Source: Collimonas arenae | Lineage (GTDB): Bacteria; Pseudomonadota; Gammaproteobacteria; Burkholderiales; Burkholderiaceae_D | Direction of reading: 5' to 3' | Assembly: GCF_000786695.1 (NCBI RefSeq) | Contig: NZ_CP009962.1 | Coordinates: 1,736,001-1,800,000, forward strand | Length of the DNA stretch: 64,000 nucleotides | Part shown: piece after piece, positions 45,173 through 54,304 of the stretch | Position numbering within the stretch: position 1 is the stretch's first letter | Layout of the letters: each line of letters begins with the position of its first letter | Position numbers and translations under genes: made by a program | Notes under the pieces: generated by a model | What the model was told of the DNA's origin: nothing | Database searches by the model: none | Seen by the model: the letters and a program-made list of their open reading frames with translations, nothing else

Positions 45173-45203
45173 ATGATGATGCTTCCCATGATGGGAAGGT
45201 CAA
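45173..45203 (-). promoter_or_regulatory. CueR-dependent copA promoter
   Basis: On the minus strand: -35 TTGACC (45203-45198), a 19-base spacer holding the dyad CTTCCCAT-C-ATGGGAAG (45198-45182), and -10 CATCAT (45178-45173). The long spacer with ACCTTCC-n7-GGAAG is the CueR signature. The copA ATG is 33 bases downstream. Confidence 0.85.
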
Positions 45204-45352
45204 GCATCATTTTAGCAGTACGCGTTTTTAACTGTTTTTTGCTGTCAAAAGCTCTACCGCTTATACGCAACAGGCTATATAGGAGAGGGGCCGGGCAAGT
45301 TACGATTCCTGTCCAAAGCGCCATTCACCAGATAACTTGCCAGGAACACACC

Positions 45353-45958
45353 ATGTCCAAACCAGCAAATTTCGAAAATTATCATATTCGCAAGTGGTAC
45401 ACCCAGATCGACGATACGCTGGCCAATGAAAACGGCGTGCTGGCCGATGGCAAGCCGTTGCGCAAGATCGTCATCGCTGCTGCCATCCATAATCCCTACG
45501 CTGGTCGTTTCAGCGAAAACCTGGATCTGATCCTGGCCAATTCTCCCGCTCTGGGACATGAATTCGGCCGTCGCATCGCCGCCGCCCTGGGGCAAGACCA
45601 GCTGGAAAGCTATGGCAAGGCATGTATCGTCGGCATCGCCGGCGAATACGAGCACGGCAATGCCTTCCTGACGCCCGCCATGGTCATGCCGATCCGCGAA
45701 GCGATTGGCGGCGGCAAGGCATGGATCCCGTCGGCCGGAAAGCGCGGCGTACCCGGCACGGAACTGGATATTCCGCTGGCCCACAAGAATGCCCTGTACG
45801 TGCCATCGCACTACGATACTGTCACCAGCCAGTTCTTCGATGCGCCCAACGCCGACGAAGTCGTGGTGGCGTTTGCGGTAGCTACCCGCGGCCGCCTGCA
45901 TGCGCGCCTGGGGGGCTTGAAAGCCAATGAAATCGAGGGCAAGAACGGCCTCAACTGA
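45353..45958 (+). CDS. DUF1185 (amino-acid-synthesis family) protein
   Basis: 201 residues from ATG 45353 (AGGA at 45342-45345); the frame extends back to 45173 without start signals. The body KIVIAAAIHNPYAGRFSENLD, EYEHGNAFLTPAM, GKAWIPSAGKRGVPGTELDIPLAHK and HYDTVTSQFFDAPNADEVVVAFA matches the PF06684 family as I remember it. Its biochemical role is not established; the family name comes from weak genetic evidence. It is a stand-alone gene between two copper transcription units. Confidence 0.75.
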   Translation: MSKPANFENYHIRKWYTQIDDTLANENGVLADGKPLRKIVIAAAIHNPYAGRFSENLDLILANSPALGHEFGRRIAAALGQDQLESYGKACIVGIAGEYEHGNAFLTPAMVMPIREAIGGGKAWIPSAGKRGVPGTELDIPLAHKNALYVPSHYDTVTSQFFDAPNADEVVVAFAVATRGRLHARLGGLKANEIEGKNGLN

Positions 45959-45998
45959 CCGGCAATCGCTGCGCAATTCGTGTGCCTTGAATTCAGGC

Positions 45999-46029
45999 TT
46001 GACCTTCCTGCCGTGGGAAGGTTTATAGT
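45999..46029 (+). promoter_or_regulatory. CueR-dependent copZ promoter
   Basis: -35 TTGACC (45999-46004), 19-base spacer, -10 TATAGT (46024-46029). The dyad ACCTTCC-n7-GGAAGGT (46002-46022) is perfect and matches the CueR box better than the copA copy. Confidence 0.92.
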
Positions 46030-46068
46030 GGCTGCAGATAGATGCAGAACCAACCCACGGAGCAATAC

Positions 46069-46269
46069 ATGATTGAATTCAACGTGCAAGACATGACTTG
46101 CGGCCACTGTGCCGGCCGTATCACCAAAGCCATCAGCGATGTCGATGCGAGCGCCAAGGTGGAAATCAAGATCGACGGCCACAGCGTGTCGATCCAAAGC
46201 AACGCTAGCGCCGATGAACTGGCCGAGGCCATCAAGGATGCAGGCTACACACCGCAATTGCTGTCGTAG
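46069..46269 (+). CDS. copZ: CopZ-like copper chaperone (HMA domain)
   Basis: 66 residues from ATG 46069, with GGAG at 46059-46062; an ATG at 46042 would add 9 residues. The single HMA fold has the Cu(I) site MTCGHCAGR (9-17) and the typical ending LAEAIKDAGYTPQL. It should carry Cu(I) in the cytoplasm to CopA. The perfect CueR promoter 40 bases upstream makes it part of the same regulon though it is separated from copA by the DUF1185 gene. Confidence 0.93.
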   Translation: MIEFNVQDMTCGHCAGRITKAISDVDASAKVEIKIDGHSVSIQSNASADELAEAIKDAGYTPQLLS

Positions 46270-46315
46270 TCTGAATTGATGCAGCGGCGTCGCCAGACGC
46301 CGCTGCATGCATTGC

Positions 46316-46708
46316 TCAGCCGCTGACAGGAGAACAAAGTTCGATCAGCGATCCGTCTTTAGCGCGTACATAGGCAACCACCTGACCCCAAGGTTTTTCG
46401 ACAGGTTCCTTGATGGCGACCGCGCCTGCCGCGATGGCTTTTGCATAGGCTGCACCGACGTCGTCGCTCACGAACGCCAGCTCGACGCCAAGCGGCGCTG
46501 TAGCCGGGTCGGCTTTTTGATAATGGCCACCCAGATTCATTTCTCCCATCGCGTGCGATGCAAACGCCAGCGTGGTTTCTCCTGTCTGCAATTCACCGTA
46601 CTCTCCGGACTCATGCAGAAAGCGCGTTTCGAAGCCGAAGGCATCTTTGTAAAACGCCAGCGCATCAGGAACCGACGTTACGTAGACAATGGTGTAGCCG
46701 AATTTCAT
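46316..46708 (-). CDS. VOC-family (glyoxalase/bleomycin-resistance fold) protein
   Basis: 130 residues from the ATG at 46708-46706, which overlaps the stop of the DUF885 gene (ATGA). Two beta-alpha-beta-beta-beta units are readable: TIVYVTSVPDALAFYKDAFGFETRF and VELAFVSDDVGAAYAKAIAAGA, ending WGQVVAYVRAKDGSLIELCSP. Metal-ligand Glu is present in LIEL. The substrate is unknown; such proteins include glyoxalases, dioxygenases and drug-binding proteins. Coupling to DUF885 suggests they are expressed together. Confidence 0.85.
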   Translation of the reverse strand: MKFGYTIVYVTSVPDALAFYKDAFGFETRFLHESGEYGELQTGETTLAFASHAMGEMNLGGHYQKADPATAPLGVELAFVSDDVGAAYAKAIAAGAVAIKEPVEKPWGQVVAYVRAKDGSLIELCSPVSG

Positions 46709-48582
46709 GTCGTCACTTTGACGCTGGCGATGTAGCGATCGATCACTGTCGGCAGCACCGTCAACGGTACGCCGCCGCATTTGACCAGTGCGTCATTGAA
46801 GCCCGCCAGGTCGAAGTGGCCGCCCAGCGCCAGCTTCGCCCGTTCGCGCTGGTGCAGGATTTCGTTGTGGCCCATCTTGTAGCCGCAAGCCTGCCCCGGC
46901 GACACACAGTAGCGGTCGACTTCGCTGGTCATGGCGGCGACGCCGCGCCCGCTGTTTTCAACCATGAACTGGATCGCCTGCTGACGCGTCCATTTCTTGG
47001 CATGCAAGCCGGTATCGACCACCAGCCGGCAGGCGCGGAACATTTGCGCCTGCAGATAACCGATCTGGCTGAACGGATCATTCGCGTACACGCCGAACTC
47101 GTCCACCAGCTGTTCGGCATACAAGGCCCATCCCTCGATAAAGGCGTTGAACCCCATCATCGAAGCAATCAGCGGCATCTCTGCGTGGTGTTCGGCCAGA
47201 TACGCTCCTTGCCAGGTGTGGCCGGGAATGCCTTCATGCGCAGTGAGGGTGGCGATTTCGGACTTCGGCCACAGCGTGGTCGATTTCAGGTTGATGTAGT
47301 AAATCGCCGGCCGCGATCCGTCCAGCGCTGCGAAGTTCATATAACCCAGCGGCGCGCCTGCTTCAATATCGGGCGGCACGCGCTTGATCACCAGCGGCGC
47401 TTTCAGGTCCAGATGCGAGATTTGCGGCATCAGCTTGCGCACGGCCGCAACCCGCTCATTGCAATAGGCGATCAGTTGCTCGCGGCCCTGGTCATTATCG
47501 GCATAGAAGCGTTTGGGATCTCTCGATAGCGCCAGCAAACGCTCGCCAACCGTACCCTGCGTGATGCCCTGCGCCTTGAGGATGGTGTCGATACGCGCCT
47601 GCAGCATCTTGTTTTGTTCGACGCCGATAGCGTGGATTTCATCGGCGCTGCGGGTAGTGGTGGTTCCCAGTTTCAGCGCCCATTCGTAATACGCCGCGCC
47701 ATCGGGCAAGCGATACACGCCGGCGACATCGGTCGCCTTCCCGGTCGCTTTAGCGAAAGTGGCGATCTGGCGCTCGAGCGCCGGATACACCTTCGTGTTC
47801 ACCAATGCCGTCGCGCGTGCCTCCCAATCGCCTGCGATATCCAACTGCCTGGTGCGCCGGGTGATCGACGTGACCAGTTTCTGCTCCGCTGCCGGTTTCT
47901 TGCGATAAGCATTCAATTGTTTGAGCGCAGTGTGCACAATAAAGTCCGGCGGCATGATGCCTTTAGCGGCCTGCTCAACGATACGCGCACTTTCCTGATC
48001 GAGCAGACGGGCCATTGCCGCCACGCGCTCCAGATAGGCTTCGGCGTCGGCAGCATTGGCGATCTGGTGTTGCGAGTCGAGAAATTCAGGTACGGCGGTC
48101 AGCGCGCCATCCTGCTGCGTAACCGGGAATGGAGAGGTGCCGCCATAGAAGCCGCTAGCCGCGCCGCCATAGGAAAACCGCAAACCGTCTACCCCTTCAG
48201 TCGCCGCATAATGCACGCTGTCGTAGCGGATTTGCGCATCCGGACCGAGCTTGGCGCGATCCAGCGTATCCATCCGGCTCAGCATCGATTTGACTTGGCT
48301 GGCCCATGCGGCATCGCCAGCTGGCGAGCCGTCTTGCAGCCGCGACTTGAGCGCAGAGCGAGTGCCCGAATCGAGTCCCAGTGAGGTCGCAGAGGTCGGC
48401 GACAGGCGCAGGATTTCTTCCGAAAAATCGGCCAGCATGCCGCTGAATTTCTGGTCTGTCGGACTGGTTTCTTTGGCCTGTGCATGGGCCAGGCCAGGCA
48501 GGGCGGTGACGGCGGCAGCGGACAGTGCGGTGAGCAGCACATCGCGGCGGCGACGGGAAAAGGTTTGAGGCGTATCGATCAT
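46705..48582 (-). CDS. DUF885-family protein, Tat-exported putative metallohydrolase
   Basis: 625 residues from the ATG at 48582-48580 (AAAGGA ahead). The N-terminus has a twin-arginine signal (FSRRRRDVLLTALSAAAVTAL ending AHAQA). The C-terminal half contains TLTAHEGIPGHTWQGAYL, a HExxxGH-like zinc motif typical of DUF885, followed by FIEGWALYAEQLVDEFG. Some members act as peptidases, so a periplasmic carboxypeptidase-like activity is plausible. The function is not known for this branch. Confidence 0.85.
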   Translation of the reverse strand: MIDTPQTFSRRRRDVLLTALSAAAVTALPGLAHAQAKETSPTDQKFSGMLADFSEEILRLSPTSATSLGLDSGTRSALKSRLQDGSPAGDAAWASQVKSMLSRMDTLDRAKLGPDAQIRYDSVHYAATEGVDGLRFSYGGAASGFYGGTSPFPVTQQDGALTAVPEFLDSQHQIANAADAEAYLERVAAMARLLDQESARIVEQAAKGIMPPDFIVHTALKQLNAYRKKPAAEQKLVTSITRRTRQLDIAGDWEARATALVNTKVYPALERQIATFAKATGKATDVAGVYRLPDGAAYYEWALKLGTTTTRSADEIHAIGVEQNKMLQARIDTILKAQGITQGTVGERLLALSRDPKRFYADNDQGREQLIAYCNERVAAVRKLMPQISHLDLKAPLVIKRVPPDIEAGAPLGYMNFAALDGSRPAIYYINLKSTTLWPKSEIATLTAHEGIPGHTWQGAYLAEHHAEMPLIASMMGFNAFIEGWALYAEQLVDEFGVYANDPFSQIGYLQAQMFRACRLVVDTGLHAKKWTRQQAIQFMVENSGRGVAAMTSEVDRYCVSPGQACGYKMGHNEILHQRERAKLALGGHFDLAGFNDALVKCGGVPLTVLPTVIDRYIASVKVTT

Positions 48583-48870
48583 GGAATCCTTTTTATTGCA
48601 GGGGTAAAAGAATTTATGCAATTTCGGCTATATCGCGAGTGTGTAAATGATGCCAACGAAATTTCTGCGCTGATTTTCAGGAACGCCCGCTTACGATACA
48701 GAGGGAATGGCCGCTATCGCGTTCTAATGTACCGTACGATTGTATGCGGAAGTGTGAAGTGCTGCTTTAAGGCTGCTCGGCCAATTTCTTGAGAGTTGCC
48801 AGCACCTCTGGAAAATCGTGCGTCACGATTGGGCCGAATTCCGCTGCCCCGGCCCGCTAATTTCCGTAAT

Positions 48871-49560
48871 TTAATTGACGCAACTCGGATACGGCGCAGC
48901 CTCGCCAGCCACAATCGGACAAAGCTTGATCGGATTCAGCTGCCTGAATTTCTCCGTCCATTTATTCACATCGACGGCAATCGGCGTCGCCGACGGCGCG
49001 GCTCTTTCAGCCCATTGAATCGTGTAATAGTCGCTTTGCCCTTTGATTACGGCGATTATTGCGGCTTCACTGGTTTTGCCGCCGGTGGTCGGAGAGGTGC
49101 CACATGAGGCCACCATCACGAAAGAGTCATAGCCGCTGAGCTTTCCGGCGGCGATTCCTTGCGCACTGAACGACGCGGGGCAGGCGCGCTGGAAGCCGGC
49201 CGCCATGTTTTCTGCGAATGATTTCGGGGTGACCTCCGGTTTCAGGGCGAGATCTTTCATGCCGGTGAGCGTGATCATCTGGCTCCACTCGTCGACATTC
49301 TCTTTGTCCAGCACAGCTTCGCGAATATAGCGCGGGCCTTGGGTGTTTTCAAATGCGATCTTGAAGCCTGCCGGATAGGGCAGTACTAGCAGCTGGCTGA
49401 AAATCGGCGTAATTGATTTCACCGAATAGCCTAGCTGGCGGTATTGGTCGACGCGCTTGACGGCGTCGGCTGCGTGGGTAAAAGATGCGCATGCTGCCAA
49501 GGCCACGCCTAGCAGGATTCCGCTTTTGTTCCTATTCCGGGGCCAGGACAATATATTCAT
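48871..49560 (-). CDS. Exported protein of unknown function
   Basis: 229 residues from the ATG at 49560-49558, with GAGGTGGAT directly ahead; an in-frame ATG at 49575 adds 5 residues. A signal peptide (about 10-32) ends THAAD. The mature part has four Cys (RACPAS, VASCGTS, KLCPIV, PSCVN), likely disulfide-bonded, and a middle QMITLTGMKDLALKP seen in exported proteins of Burkholderiales with unknown roles. No neighbour suggests a function. The 288 bases downstream towards the DUF885 gene hold no feature. Confidence 0.7.
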   Translation of the reverse strand: MNILSWPRNRNKSGILLGVALAACASFTHAADAVKRVDQYRQLGYSVKSITPIFSQLLVLPYPAGFKIAFENTQGPRYIREAVLDKENVDEWSQMITLTGMKDLALKPEVTPKSFAENMAAGFQRACPASFSAQGIAAGKLSGYDSFVMVASCGTSPTTGGKTSEAAIIAVIKGQSDYYTIQWAERAAPSATPIAVDVNKWTEKFRQLNPIKLCPIVAGEAAPYPSCVN

Positions 49561-49737
49561 ATCCACCTCATTCAACTACTTCAATGATGGCGTCATGATA
49601 TGTCTATTGTTTCTAAAGTGCAATTATCAAAAAAATACCCTGCAGGTTGGGCGGGGTAGTGACAGATTGCCAGCTTGAATAGAGCGAACGCACGCTGGCT
49701 TTGCTCCTTTGTCCGGCAGGTAAGCCGGTTTGCCGGT

Positions 49738-50406
49738 TTAAGCGAGGACGCGGCGTAGCCAATTGCCGATGTCTGCGACTTCTTCCGCGCAGACTGAATG
49801 CTGCATCATGTATTCATGCCATTCGACCTGATAGCCCAGTTGCTGCAGCAGGTCGCGCGATTTTTCTGCGCGGTCGACCAACACCACCGGGTCGGCGCGG
49901 CCATGGGCCTGGAAAATCGGCGTGTGCTGGTTGGCGGCGTGGCGTTCGGCGGCGATTTTGTCGCTCAGCGGCAGGTAACCGGACAAACACATCAGGCCGG
50001 CCAGTTTTTGCGGGTAGCGCAAGCCGGTTTGCAGCGCCATCGCGCAACCTTGCGAAAATCCGGCGATGACGATCTTGTCTGCGGCGATGCCGAGGGCGAT
50101 CTGTTGCGCGATCAGGGCTTCGATCTCGGTTTGCGATTTGCGCAGGCCGCCTTCATCTTCGCGCCGGATCAGGTCGGTGGTCAGGATGTCGTACCAGGCC
50201 GGCATCACGTAGCCGTTGTTGATAGTCACCGGAATCGCTGGCGCGCTCGGGAATACGAAACGAATGCCGGGGCAACCGCTGAGGTCGAGTTCCTTGACGA
50301 TAGGGACGAAATCGGAGCCATCGGCGCCGAGGCCGTGCATCCAGATGACGGCTGCGGTTGGTCTGTCGGAAGTGGAGATTTCCAGGGTTTCAAGAGTGCT
50401 AGACAT
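49738..50406 (-). CDS. Alpha/beta-hydrolase carboxylesterase (EstB / phospholipase-carboxylesterase family)
   Basis: 222 residues, normal for the family. The opening VIWMHGLGADGSDFVPIV forms the oxyanion region, the nucleophile elbow is GFSQGCAM, the acid Asp is in AHGRADPVV, and the His is in MMQHSVCAEEV. It hydrolyses short-chain esters in the cytoplasm; the natural substrate of this family is mostly unknown. It is one of a run of unrelated minus-strand genes. Confidence 0.92.
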   Translation of the reverse strand: MSSTLETLEISTSDRPTAAVIWMHGLGADGSDFVPIVKELDLSGCPGIRFVFPSAPAIPVTINNGYVMPAWYDILTTDLIRREDEGGLRKSQTEIEALIAQQIALGIAADKIVIAGFSQGCAMALQTGLRYPQKLAGLMCLSGYLPLSDKIAAERHAANQHTPIFQAHGRADPVVLVDRAEKSRDLLQQLGYQVEWHEYMMQHSVCAEEVADIGNWLRRVLA

Positions 50407-50493
50407 GGCTTGGTCCGGGTGAAAGGTAAATGTTTGATTGAATTAAATGCGTAAAAACTGATCCATTGAAGCCACGGAAATCTGACTGCAGCC

Positions 50494-51528
50494 TTATTGC
50501 GGACTGCCTTTGAGGCATTGTCCGACGATGTCGCCGGCATTGGCTTTCTGTTGCCATGCCGCGACCTGGCTGCGCGCCGCGTTGCGCAGGCTGTCTTGTA
50601 TCTCTTGCGCCGGCGTCAGGTTGAGCGTCATTTTATGCTCACGCATGCGTGCATAATTGGCTTCGATGCGATCCTTGACCTGGCCCCAGGATACGTCGGA
50701 AGTGCGTTTGGCGGCCTCGCTCAGTTGTGCCTGCTGCTCCGGCTTCAACTGTTGCCAGACGTCCTGGTTGATCACAGTGTAGCTGAGCGGGATGGCGTAG
50801 CTGATGGCGCTGAAGTTGCTCAGCTGGTCCCACAAACGGTTACCTGCGCCGCCATCGCCCGATGACAGCACAGCGTTCAGCTCGCCGCCAGCCAGCTTGG
50901 CCGGCACCGCAGAGAACGGCAGGTTCTCGCTGTGCGCGCCGACTTGTTCAAACACGCCGCGGCTGTTGTCGTCGTAGGTGCGGATCCGCAGCGCCCGTAG
51001 CGACGCCTGGTTCGTGACCGGCGTCGCCGACCAGATGCCGGACGGCGGCCAGGGCGTGACGTAGAGCAGATGAGCGTTCAACTTGCGTAAATGTTGTTCG
51101 ACCGCCGGCTGCGCGCAATTTGCGAGCGCTTTGGCTTCGTCAAAACTGTTGACGGTAAACGGTAGCGACGACAACAGGAAGAAGGGATCGGCCGCGCCGG
51201 CGATGCCGGCAAACAGCGTCGCCATCTCGACTTTACCTTCGCTTAGCGCACTAACCTGGGCGCTGCCTTTGAACGGGTTTTGCGCTTCCTGCTCTGTGAC
51301 GACGGTAAGAGAGCCGGACGGCAGCGCCGCGGCCAATTGTTTGACGTTTTCCGCAAACTGCAAATCGGCGGCGGCGGTGACGGAAGTCGCCGGATATTCG
51401 TTGATCAGATGCAGTGTTTGCGCCGCCAGCGGCGATAGCAAGCCCAGCGTCAGGACTGGCAGGATCAAGGTTTGCAAGGTTTGTCTAAGACCGGGTTTGC
51501 TAAGTTTGACGAGAGCCGCTGGCAACAT
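50494..51528 (-). CDS. TRAP transporter substrate-binding protein (DctP family), orphan
   Basis: 344 residues with an N-terminal signal segment (about 17-36, LILPVLTLGLLSPLAAQTL). The DctP fold is indicated by LHLINEYPATSVTAAADLQFAENVKQL, GKVEMATLFAGI, PFSAVPAKLAGGELNAVLSSGD and the Arg-containing LRALRIRTYDD that usually binds the substrate carboxylate. No DctQ or DctM membrane subunit is next to it, so the membrane part must be elsewhere or the protein has another role. Confidence 0.85.
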   Translation of the reverse strand: MLPAALVKLSKPGLRQTLQTLILPVLTLGLLSPLAAQTLHLINEYPATSVTAAADLQFAENVKQLAAALPSGSLTVVTEQEAQNPFKGSAQVSALSEGKVEMATLFAGIAGAADPFFLLSSLPFTVNSFDEAKALANCAQPAVEQHLRKLNAHLLYVTPWPPSGIWSATPVTNQASLRALRIRTYDDNSRGVFEQVGAHSENLPFSAVPAKLAGGELNAVLSSGDGGAGNRLWDQLSNFSAISYAIPLSYTVINQDVWQQLKPEQQAQLSEAAKRTSDVSWGQVKDRIEANYARMREHKMTLNLTPAQEIQDSLRNAARSQVAAWQQKANAGDIVGQCLKGSPQ

Positions 51529-51570
51529 GGATGCTGTCCGCTGAAAAGAGTGGAGGTGAAGAAGCTGCGC

Positions 51571-52215
51571 TTATGCAGGTTTGATCGCCGATTTGGGCCG
51601 GAACGCCTTGCACACCGCTTCATTGGTTTCGATATACGGACCGCCGATCAGGTCGATGCAATAAGGTATCGCAGCAAAAATACCGGACACCTTCTGCTTG
51701 CCGTCGGCATCTTTCAGGCCTTCCAGTGTTTCCTTGATGGCTTTCGGTTGCCCCGGCAAATTCAGGATCAGTGCGGCATGATCGGCAGTTTCGCGAATCA
51801 CGGCGACCTGCCGCGACAGGATCGCGGTCGGTACGAACTGCAGGCTGATTTGCCGCATCTGTTCACCAAAACCGGGCATTTCCTTGGTCGCCACCGCCAG
51901 CGTCGCTTCCGGCGTCACATCGCGCCGTGCAGGGCCGGTGCCGCCGGTGGTCAGGATCAGGTCGCAATGGTGCCGGTCTGCGAGTTCGATCAAGGTTTGC
52001 TCGATGAGCGGCTGCTCATCGGCAATCAATCGGGTTTCGACATGCCATGGACTGGTCAGCGCAGCCGCCAGCCAGTCTTGCAAGGCTGGAATGCCTTGGT
52101 CCTGGTAGACGCCGGTGCTGGCGCGGTCCGAAATCGACACCAGGCCGATTTTCAAGCTTGCTGCCTGCACTGGTTCAAGATTCGTGGCGGGCATCGTAGT
52201 GATCGTCGTCGTCAT
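51571..52215 (-). CDS. mog: Molybdopterin adenylyltransferase
   Basis: 214 residues, slightly longer than E. coli MogA (195). The MoCF_biosynth domain has SISDRASTGVYQDQGIPAL, LILTTGGTGPARRDVTPEAT and LILNLPGQPKAIKETL, the nucleotide and molybdopterin-binding loops. It adenylates molybdopterin before metal insertion. The ATG at 52215 overlaps the upstream darP gene by 41 bases; a second ATG at 52194 is equally possible, and neither has a strong ribosome site. Confidence 0.92.
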   Translation of the reverse strand: MTTTITTMPATNLEPVQAASLKIGLVSISDRASTGVYQDQGIPALQDWLAAALTSPWHVETRLIADEQPLIEQTLIELADRHHCDLILTTGGTGPARRDVTPEATLAVATKEMPGFGEQMRQISLQFVPTAILSRQVAVIRETADHAALILNLPGQPKAIKETLEGLKDADGKQKVSGIFAAIPYCIDLIGGPYIETNEAVCKAFRPKSAIKPA

Positions 52216-52792
52216 CCAGATCCAGGTCAGCCAGGTCGCCGTCGTCAGCCGACGGTTTTTGCAACTGCTTCAGCAACTGGAAAATTTCGCGATAGGCTTT
52301 CGGCGGTTTGTTCTCGGCTTGTTCCTTGCGGGCATTGCGGATCATGGTGCGCACGTGTTGCACATCCAGTTCCGGATGCTGCGCCAGCAACTCGGTCAGC
52401 GCGCCGTCGTCCTTCAACAGGCGGTCGCGATGGCGCTCCAGCGCGTGCATGGCGGCGGTGTCGGCTTTCGACAGGCCTCTCCAGCTATCCAGGGTTTTCT
52501 GGATTTCTGCGATTTCGTGCGGTTCCAACGTACGCATTTTCTTGCCGACGTATTGCGTCTGGCGGCGGCGTCCTTCGTGGTCCTTGATTTGCTGGCATTC
52601 GAGAATGGCGTCGCGCACATCTTCCGGCATCGGCACGCGCTTGACGCGGTCGCGCGATTCGGCGATCAGTTCTTCGCCGAGCTTCTGCAATGCAGTCATC
52701 TCGCGTTTGAGTTGTGACTTGGAGGGACGGTCGTATTCTTGTTCGAACTCGCTGGACTGAAAGCCGCAGGAGCCCCGATTCGGATTTGGCAT
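52175..52792 (-). CDS. darP: DUF615 protein, ribosome-associated YjgA/DarP
   Basis: 205 residues of a highly helical, charged protein. The conserved KSQLKREMTALQKLGEELI and PMPEDVRDAI, QYVGKKMRTLE and the C-terminal LRTMIR-like VRTMIRNARKEQAENKPPKAYREIF are family features. In E. coli it associates with late 50S assembly intermediates. The C-terminus is very acidic (DDDDD-type). It diverges from pmbA with a 76-base gap, an arrangement conserved in betaproteobacteria. Confidence 0.92.
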   Translation of the reverse strand: MPNPNRGSCGFQSSEFEQEYDRPSKSQLKREMTALQKLGEELIAESRDRVKRVPMPEDVRDAILECQQIKDHEGRRRQTQYVGKKMRTLEPHEIAEIQKTLDSWRGLSKADTAAMHALERHRDRLLKDDGALTELLAQHPELDVQHVRTMIRNARKEQAENKPPKAYREIFQLLKQLQKPSADDGDLADLDLDDDDDHYDARHES

Positions 52793-52868
52793 GATGTTAA
52801 GGGTGCTTCCTTACTGTAAACGACTGCTATGATACCCTTTTTATACCTTATTCGAAGAAAACCGACCC

Positions 52869-54233
52869 ATGAGCGACTCCGTATTTATCCATAGTCAAGA
52901 CCAATTACAACAGCTGGCGCAGGATGTGTTGCGTTATGCGCGGGAAAAAGGCGCTTCCGGCGCAGCGGTTGAAATCAGCGAAGGCAGTGGTTTATCGGTG
53001 GGCGTGCGCAAGGGCAGCGTCGAAACCATCGAGCAAAACAAGGACAAGGGCATGGGCGTCACCGTCTACCTGGGTGAGGAAGGCCATACCCGTCGCGGCA
53101 ATGCCAGCACCTCCGATTTTTCAGCCAAAGCCTTGCAGGATACGGTCGAGGCGGCCTACAACATCGCCCGCTTCACGGCAGAAGACGACTGCGCCGGGTT
53201 GCCGGATGTTGATACTTTGGAAATGAATCCGCTGGATTTGCAGCTGTGTTCGCCTTGGCTGATCTCGGCCGAAGAGGCGGTGGAACTGGCAAAACGTTGC
53301 GAAGCAGCAGCATTTGCCGTCGACAAGCGCATCACCAACAGTGAAGGCGCCGGCGTCTACGCCCAGCAATCGCACTTTGTCAGCGCCAATTCGCGCGGTT
53401 TCATGGGGGGGTATCCTTTCTCGCGGCATACCATTTCAGTAGCGCCTATCGCAGGAAAAGGCAGCAACATGCAGCGCGACGACTGGTATTCGTCGATGCG
53501 CGATCCCAAGCAACTTGCCAAGCCGGAAGCAATCGGCCGCTACGCCGCAGAGCGCGCGCTGGCGCGCCTGAATGCGCGGCAGCTGGATACCCGCAAATGC
53601 GCGGTGCTGTTCGAGGCGCCGTTGGCGGCCGGTTTGCTGGGTGCATTCGTACAGGCGGTGTCGGGCGGTGCGCTGTATCGCAAATCCACATTTTTGCTCG
53701 ATACCCTGGGCAAGTCGGTATTTGCGCCGCATATCCAGATCGTCGAAGATCCGCATGTCATCGGCGCGGTCGGTTCGGCCCCTTTCGATGAAGAGGGCGT
53801 CAAGACCCAGCGTCGCGACGTGGTCAAGGACGGCGTGGTGCAGGGCTACTTCCTGTCGACCTACTCGGCGCGCAAGCTGGGCATGAAAACCACCGGCAAT
53901 TCCGGCGGCTCGCATAACCTCAGCATGACTTCGTCGCTGACAAAATCTACCGATAACTTCAAGGCGATGCTGAAGAAGCTGGATACCGGTTTGTTGGTCA
54001 CCGAACTGATGGGGCAGGGCACCAATTATGTCACCGGCGACTATTCGCGCGGCGCATCCGGTTATTGGGTGGAAAAGGGCGTTATCCAATACCCGGTCGA
54101 AGAAATCACGATTGCCGGCAACATGAAAGACATGCTGGCGCAAATCGTCGCCATCGGCGCCGACACGCTGATTCGCGGCACCAAGCAGACTGGTTCGGTT
54201 TTGATTGAAAGCATGACTGTCGCCGGCAATTGA
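52869..54233 (+). CDS. pmbA: Metalloprotease PmbA (TldE)
   Basis: 454 residues, the usual length. The N-terminal part has VRKGSVETIEQNKDKGMGVTVY, the middle SNMQRDDWYSSMRDP and the C-terminal GNSGGSHNLSMTSS and GYWVEKGVIQYPVEEITIAGNM are hallmarks. PmbA/TldE partners TldD to process peptides such as microcins and CcdA; the catalytic HExxxH is in TldD, not here. It is divergent from darP. Confidence 0.95.
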   Translation: MSDSVFIHSQDQLQQLAQDVLRYAREKGASGAAVEISEGSGLSVGVRKGSVETIEQNKDKGMGVTVYLGEEGHTRRGNASTSDFSAKALQDTVEAAYNIARFTAEDDCAGLPDVDTLEMNPLDLQLCSPWLISAEEAVELAKRCEAAAFAVDKRITNSEGAGVYAQQSHFVSANSRGFMGGYPFSRHTISVAPIAGKGSNMQRDDWYSSMRDPKQLAKPEAIGRYAAERALARLNARQLDTRKCAVLFEAPLAAGLLGAFVQAVSGGALYRKSTFLLDTLGKSVFAPHIQIVEDPHVIGAVGSAPFDEEGVKTQRRDVVKDGVVQGYFLSTYSARKLGMKTTGNSGGSHNLSMTSSLTKSTDNFKAMLKKLDTGLLVTELMGQGTNYVTGDYSRGASGYWVEKGVIQYPVEEITIAGNMKDMLAQIVAIGADTLIRGTKQTGSVLIESMTVAGN

Positions 54234-54304
54234 GCGGTCGCAGCAGGGTGGGCATGCGTGCCAACCCTGCTGTCCGGCGTGCATATAGATTTGACGTGTC
54301 GAGT

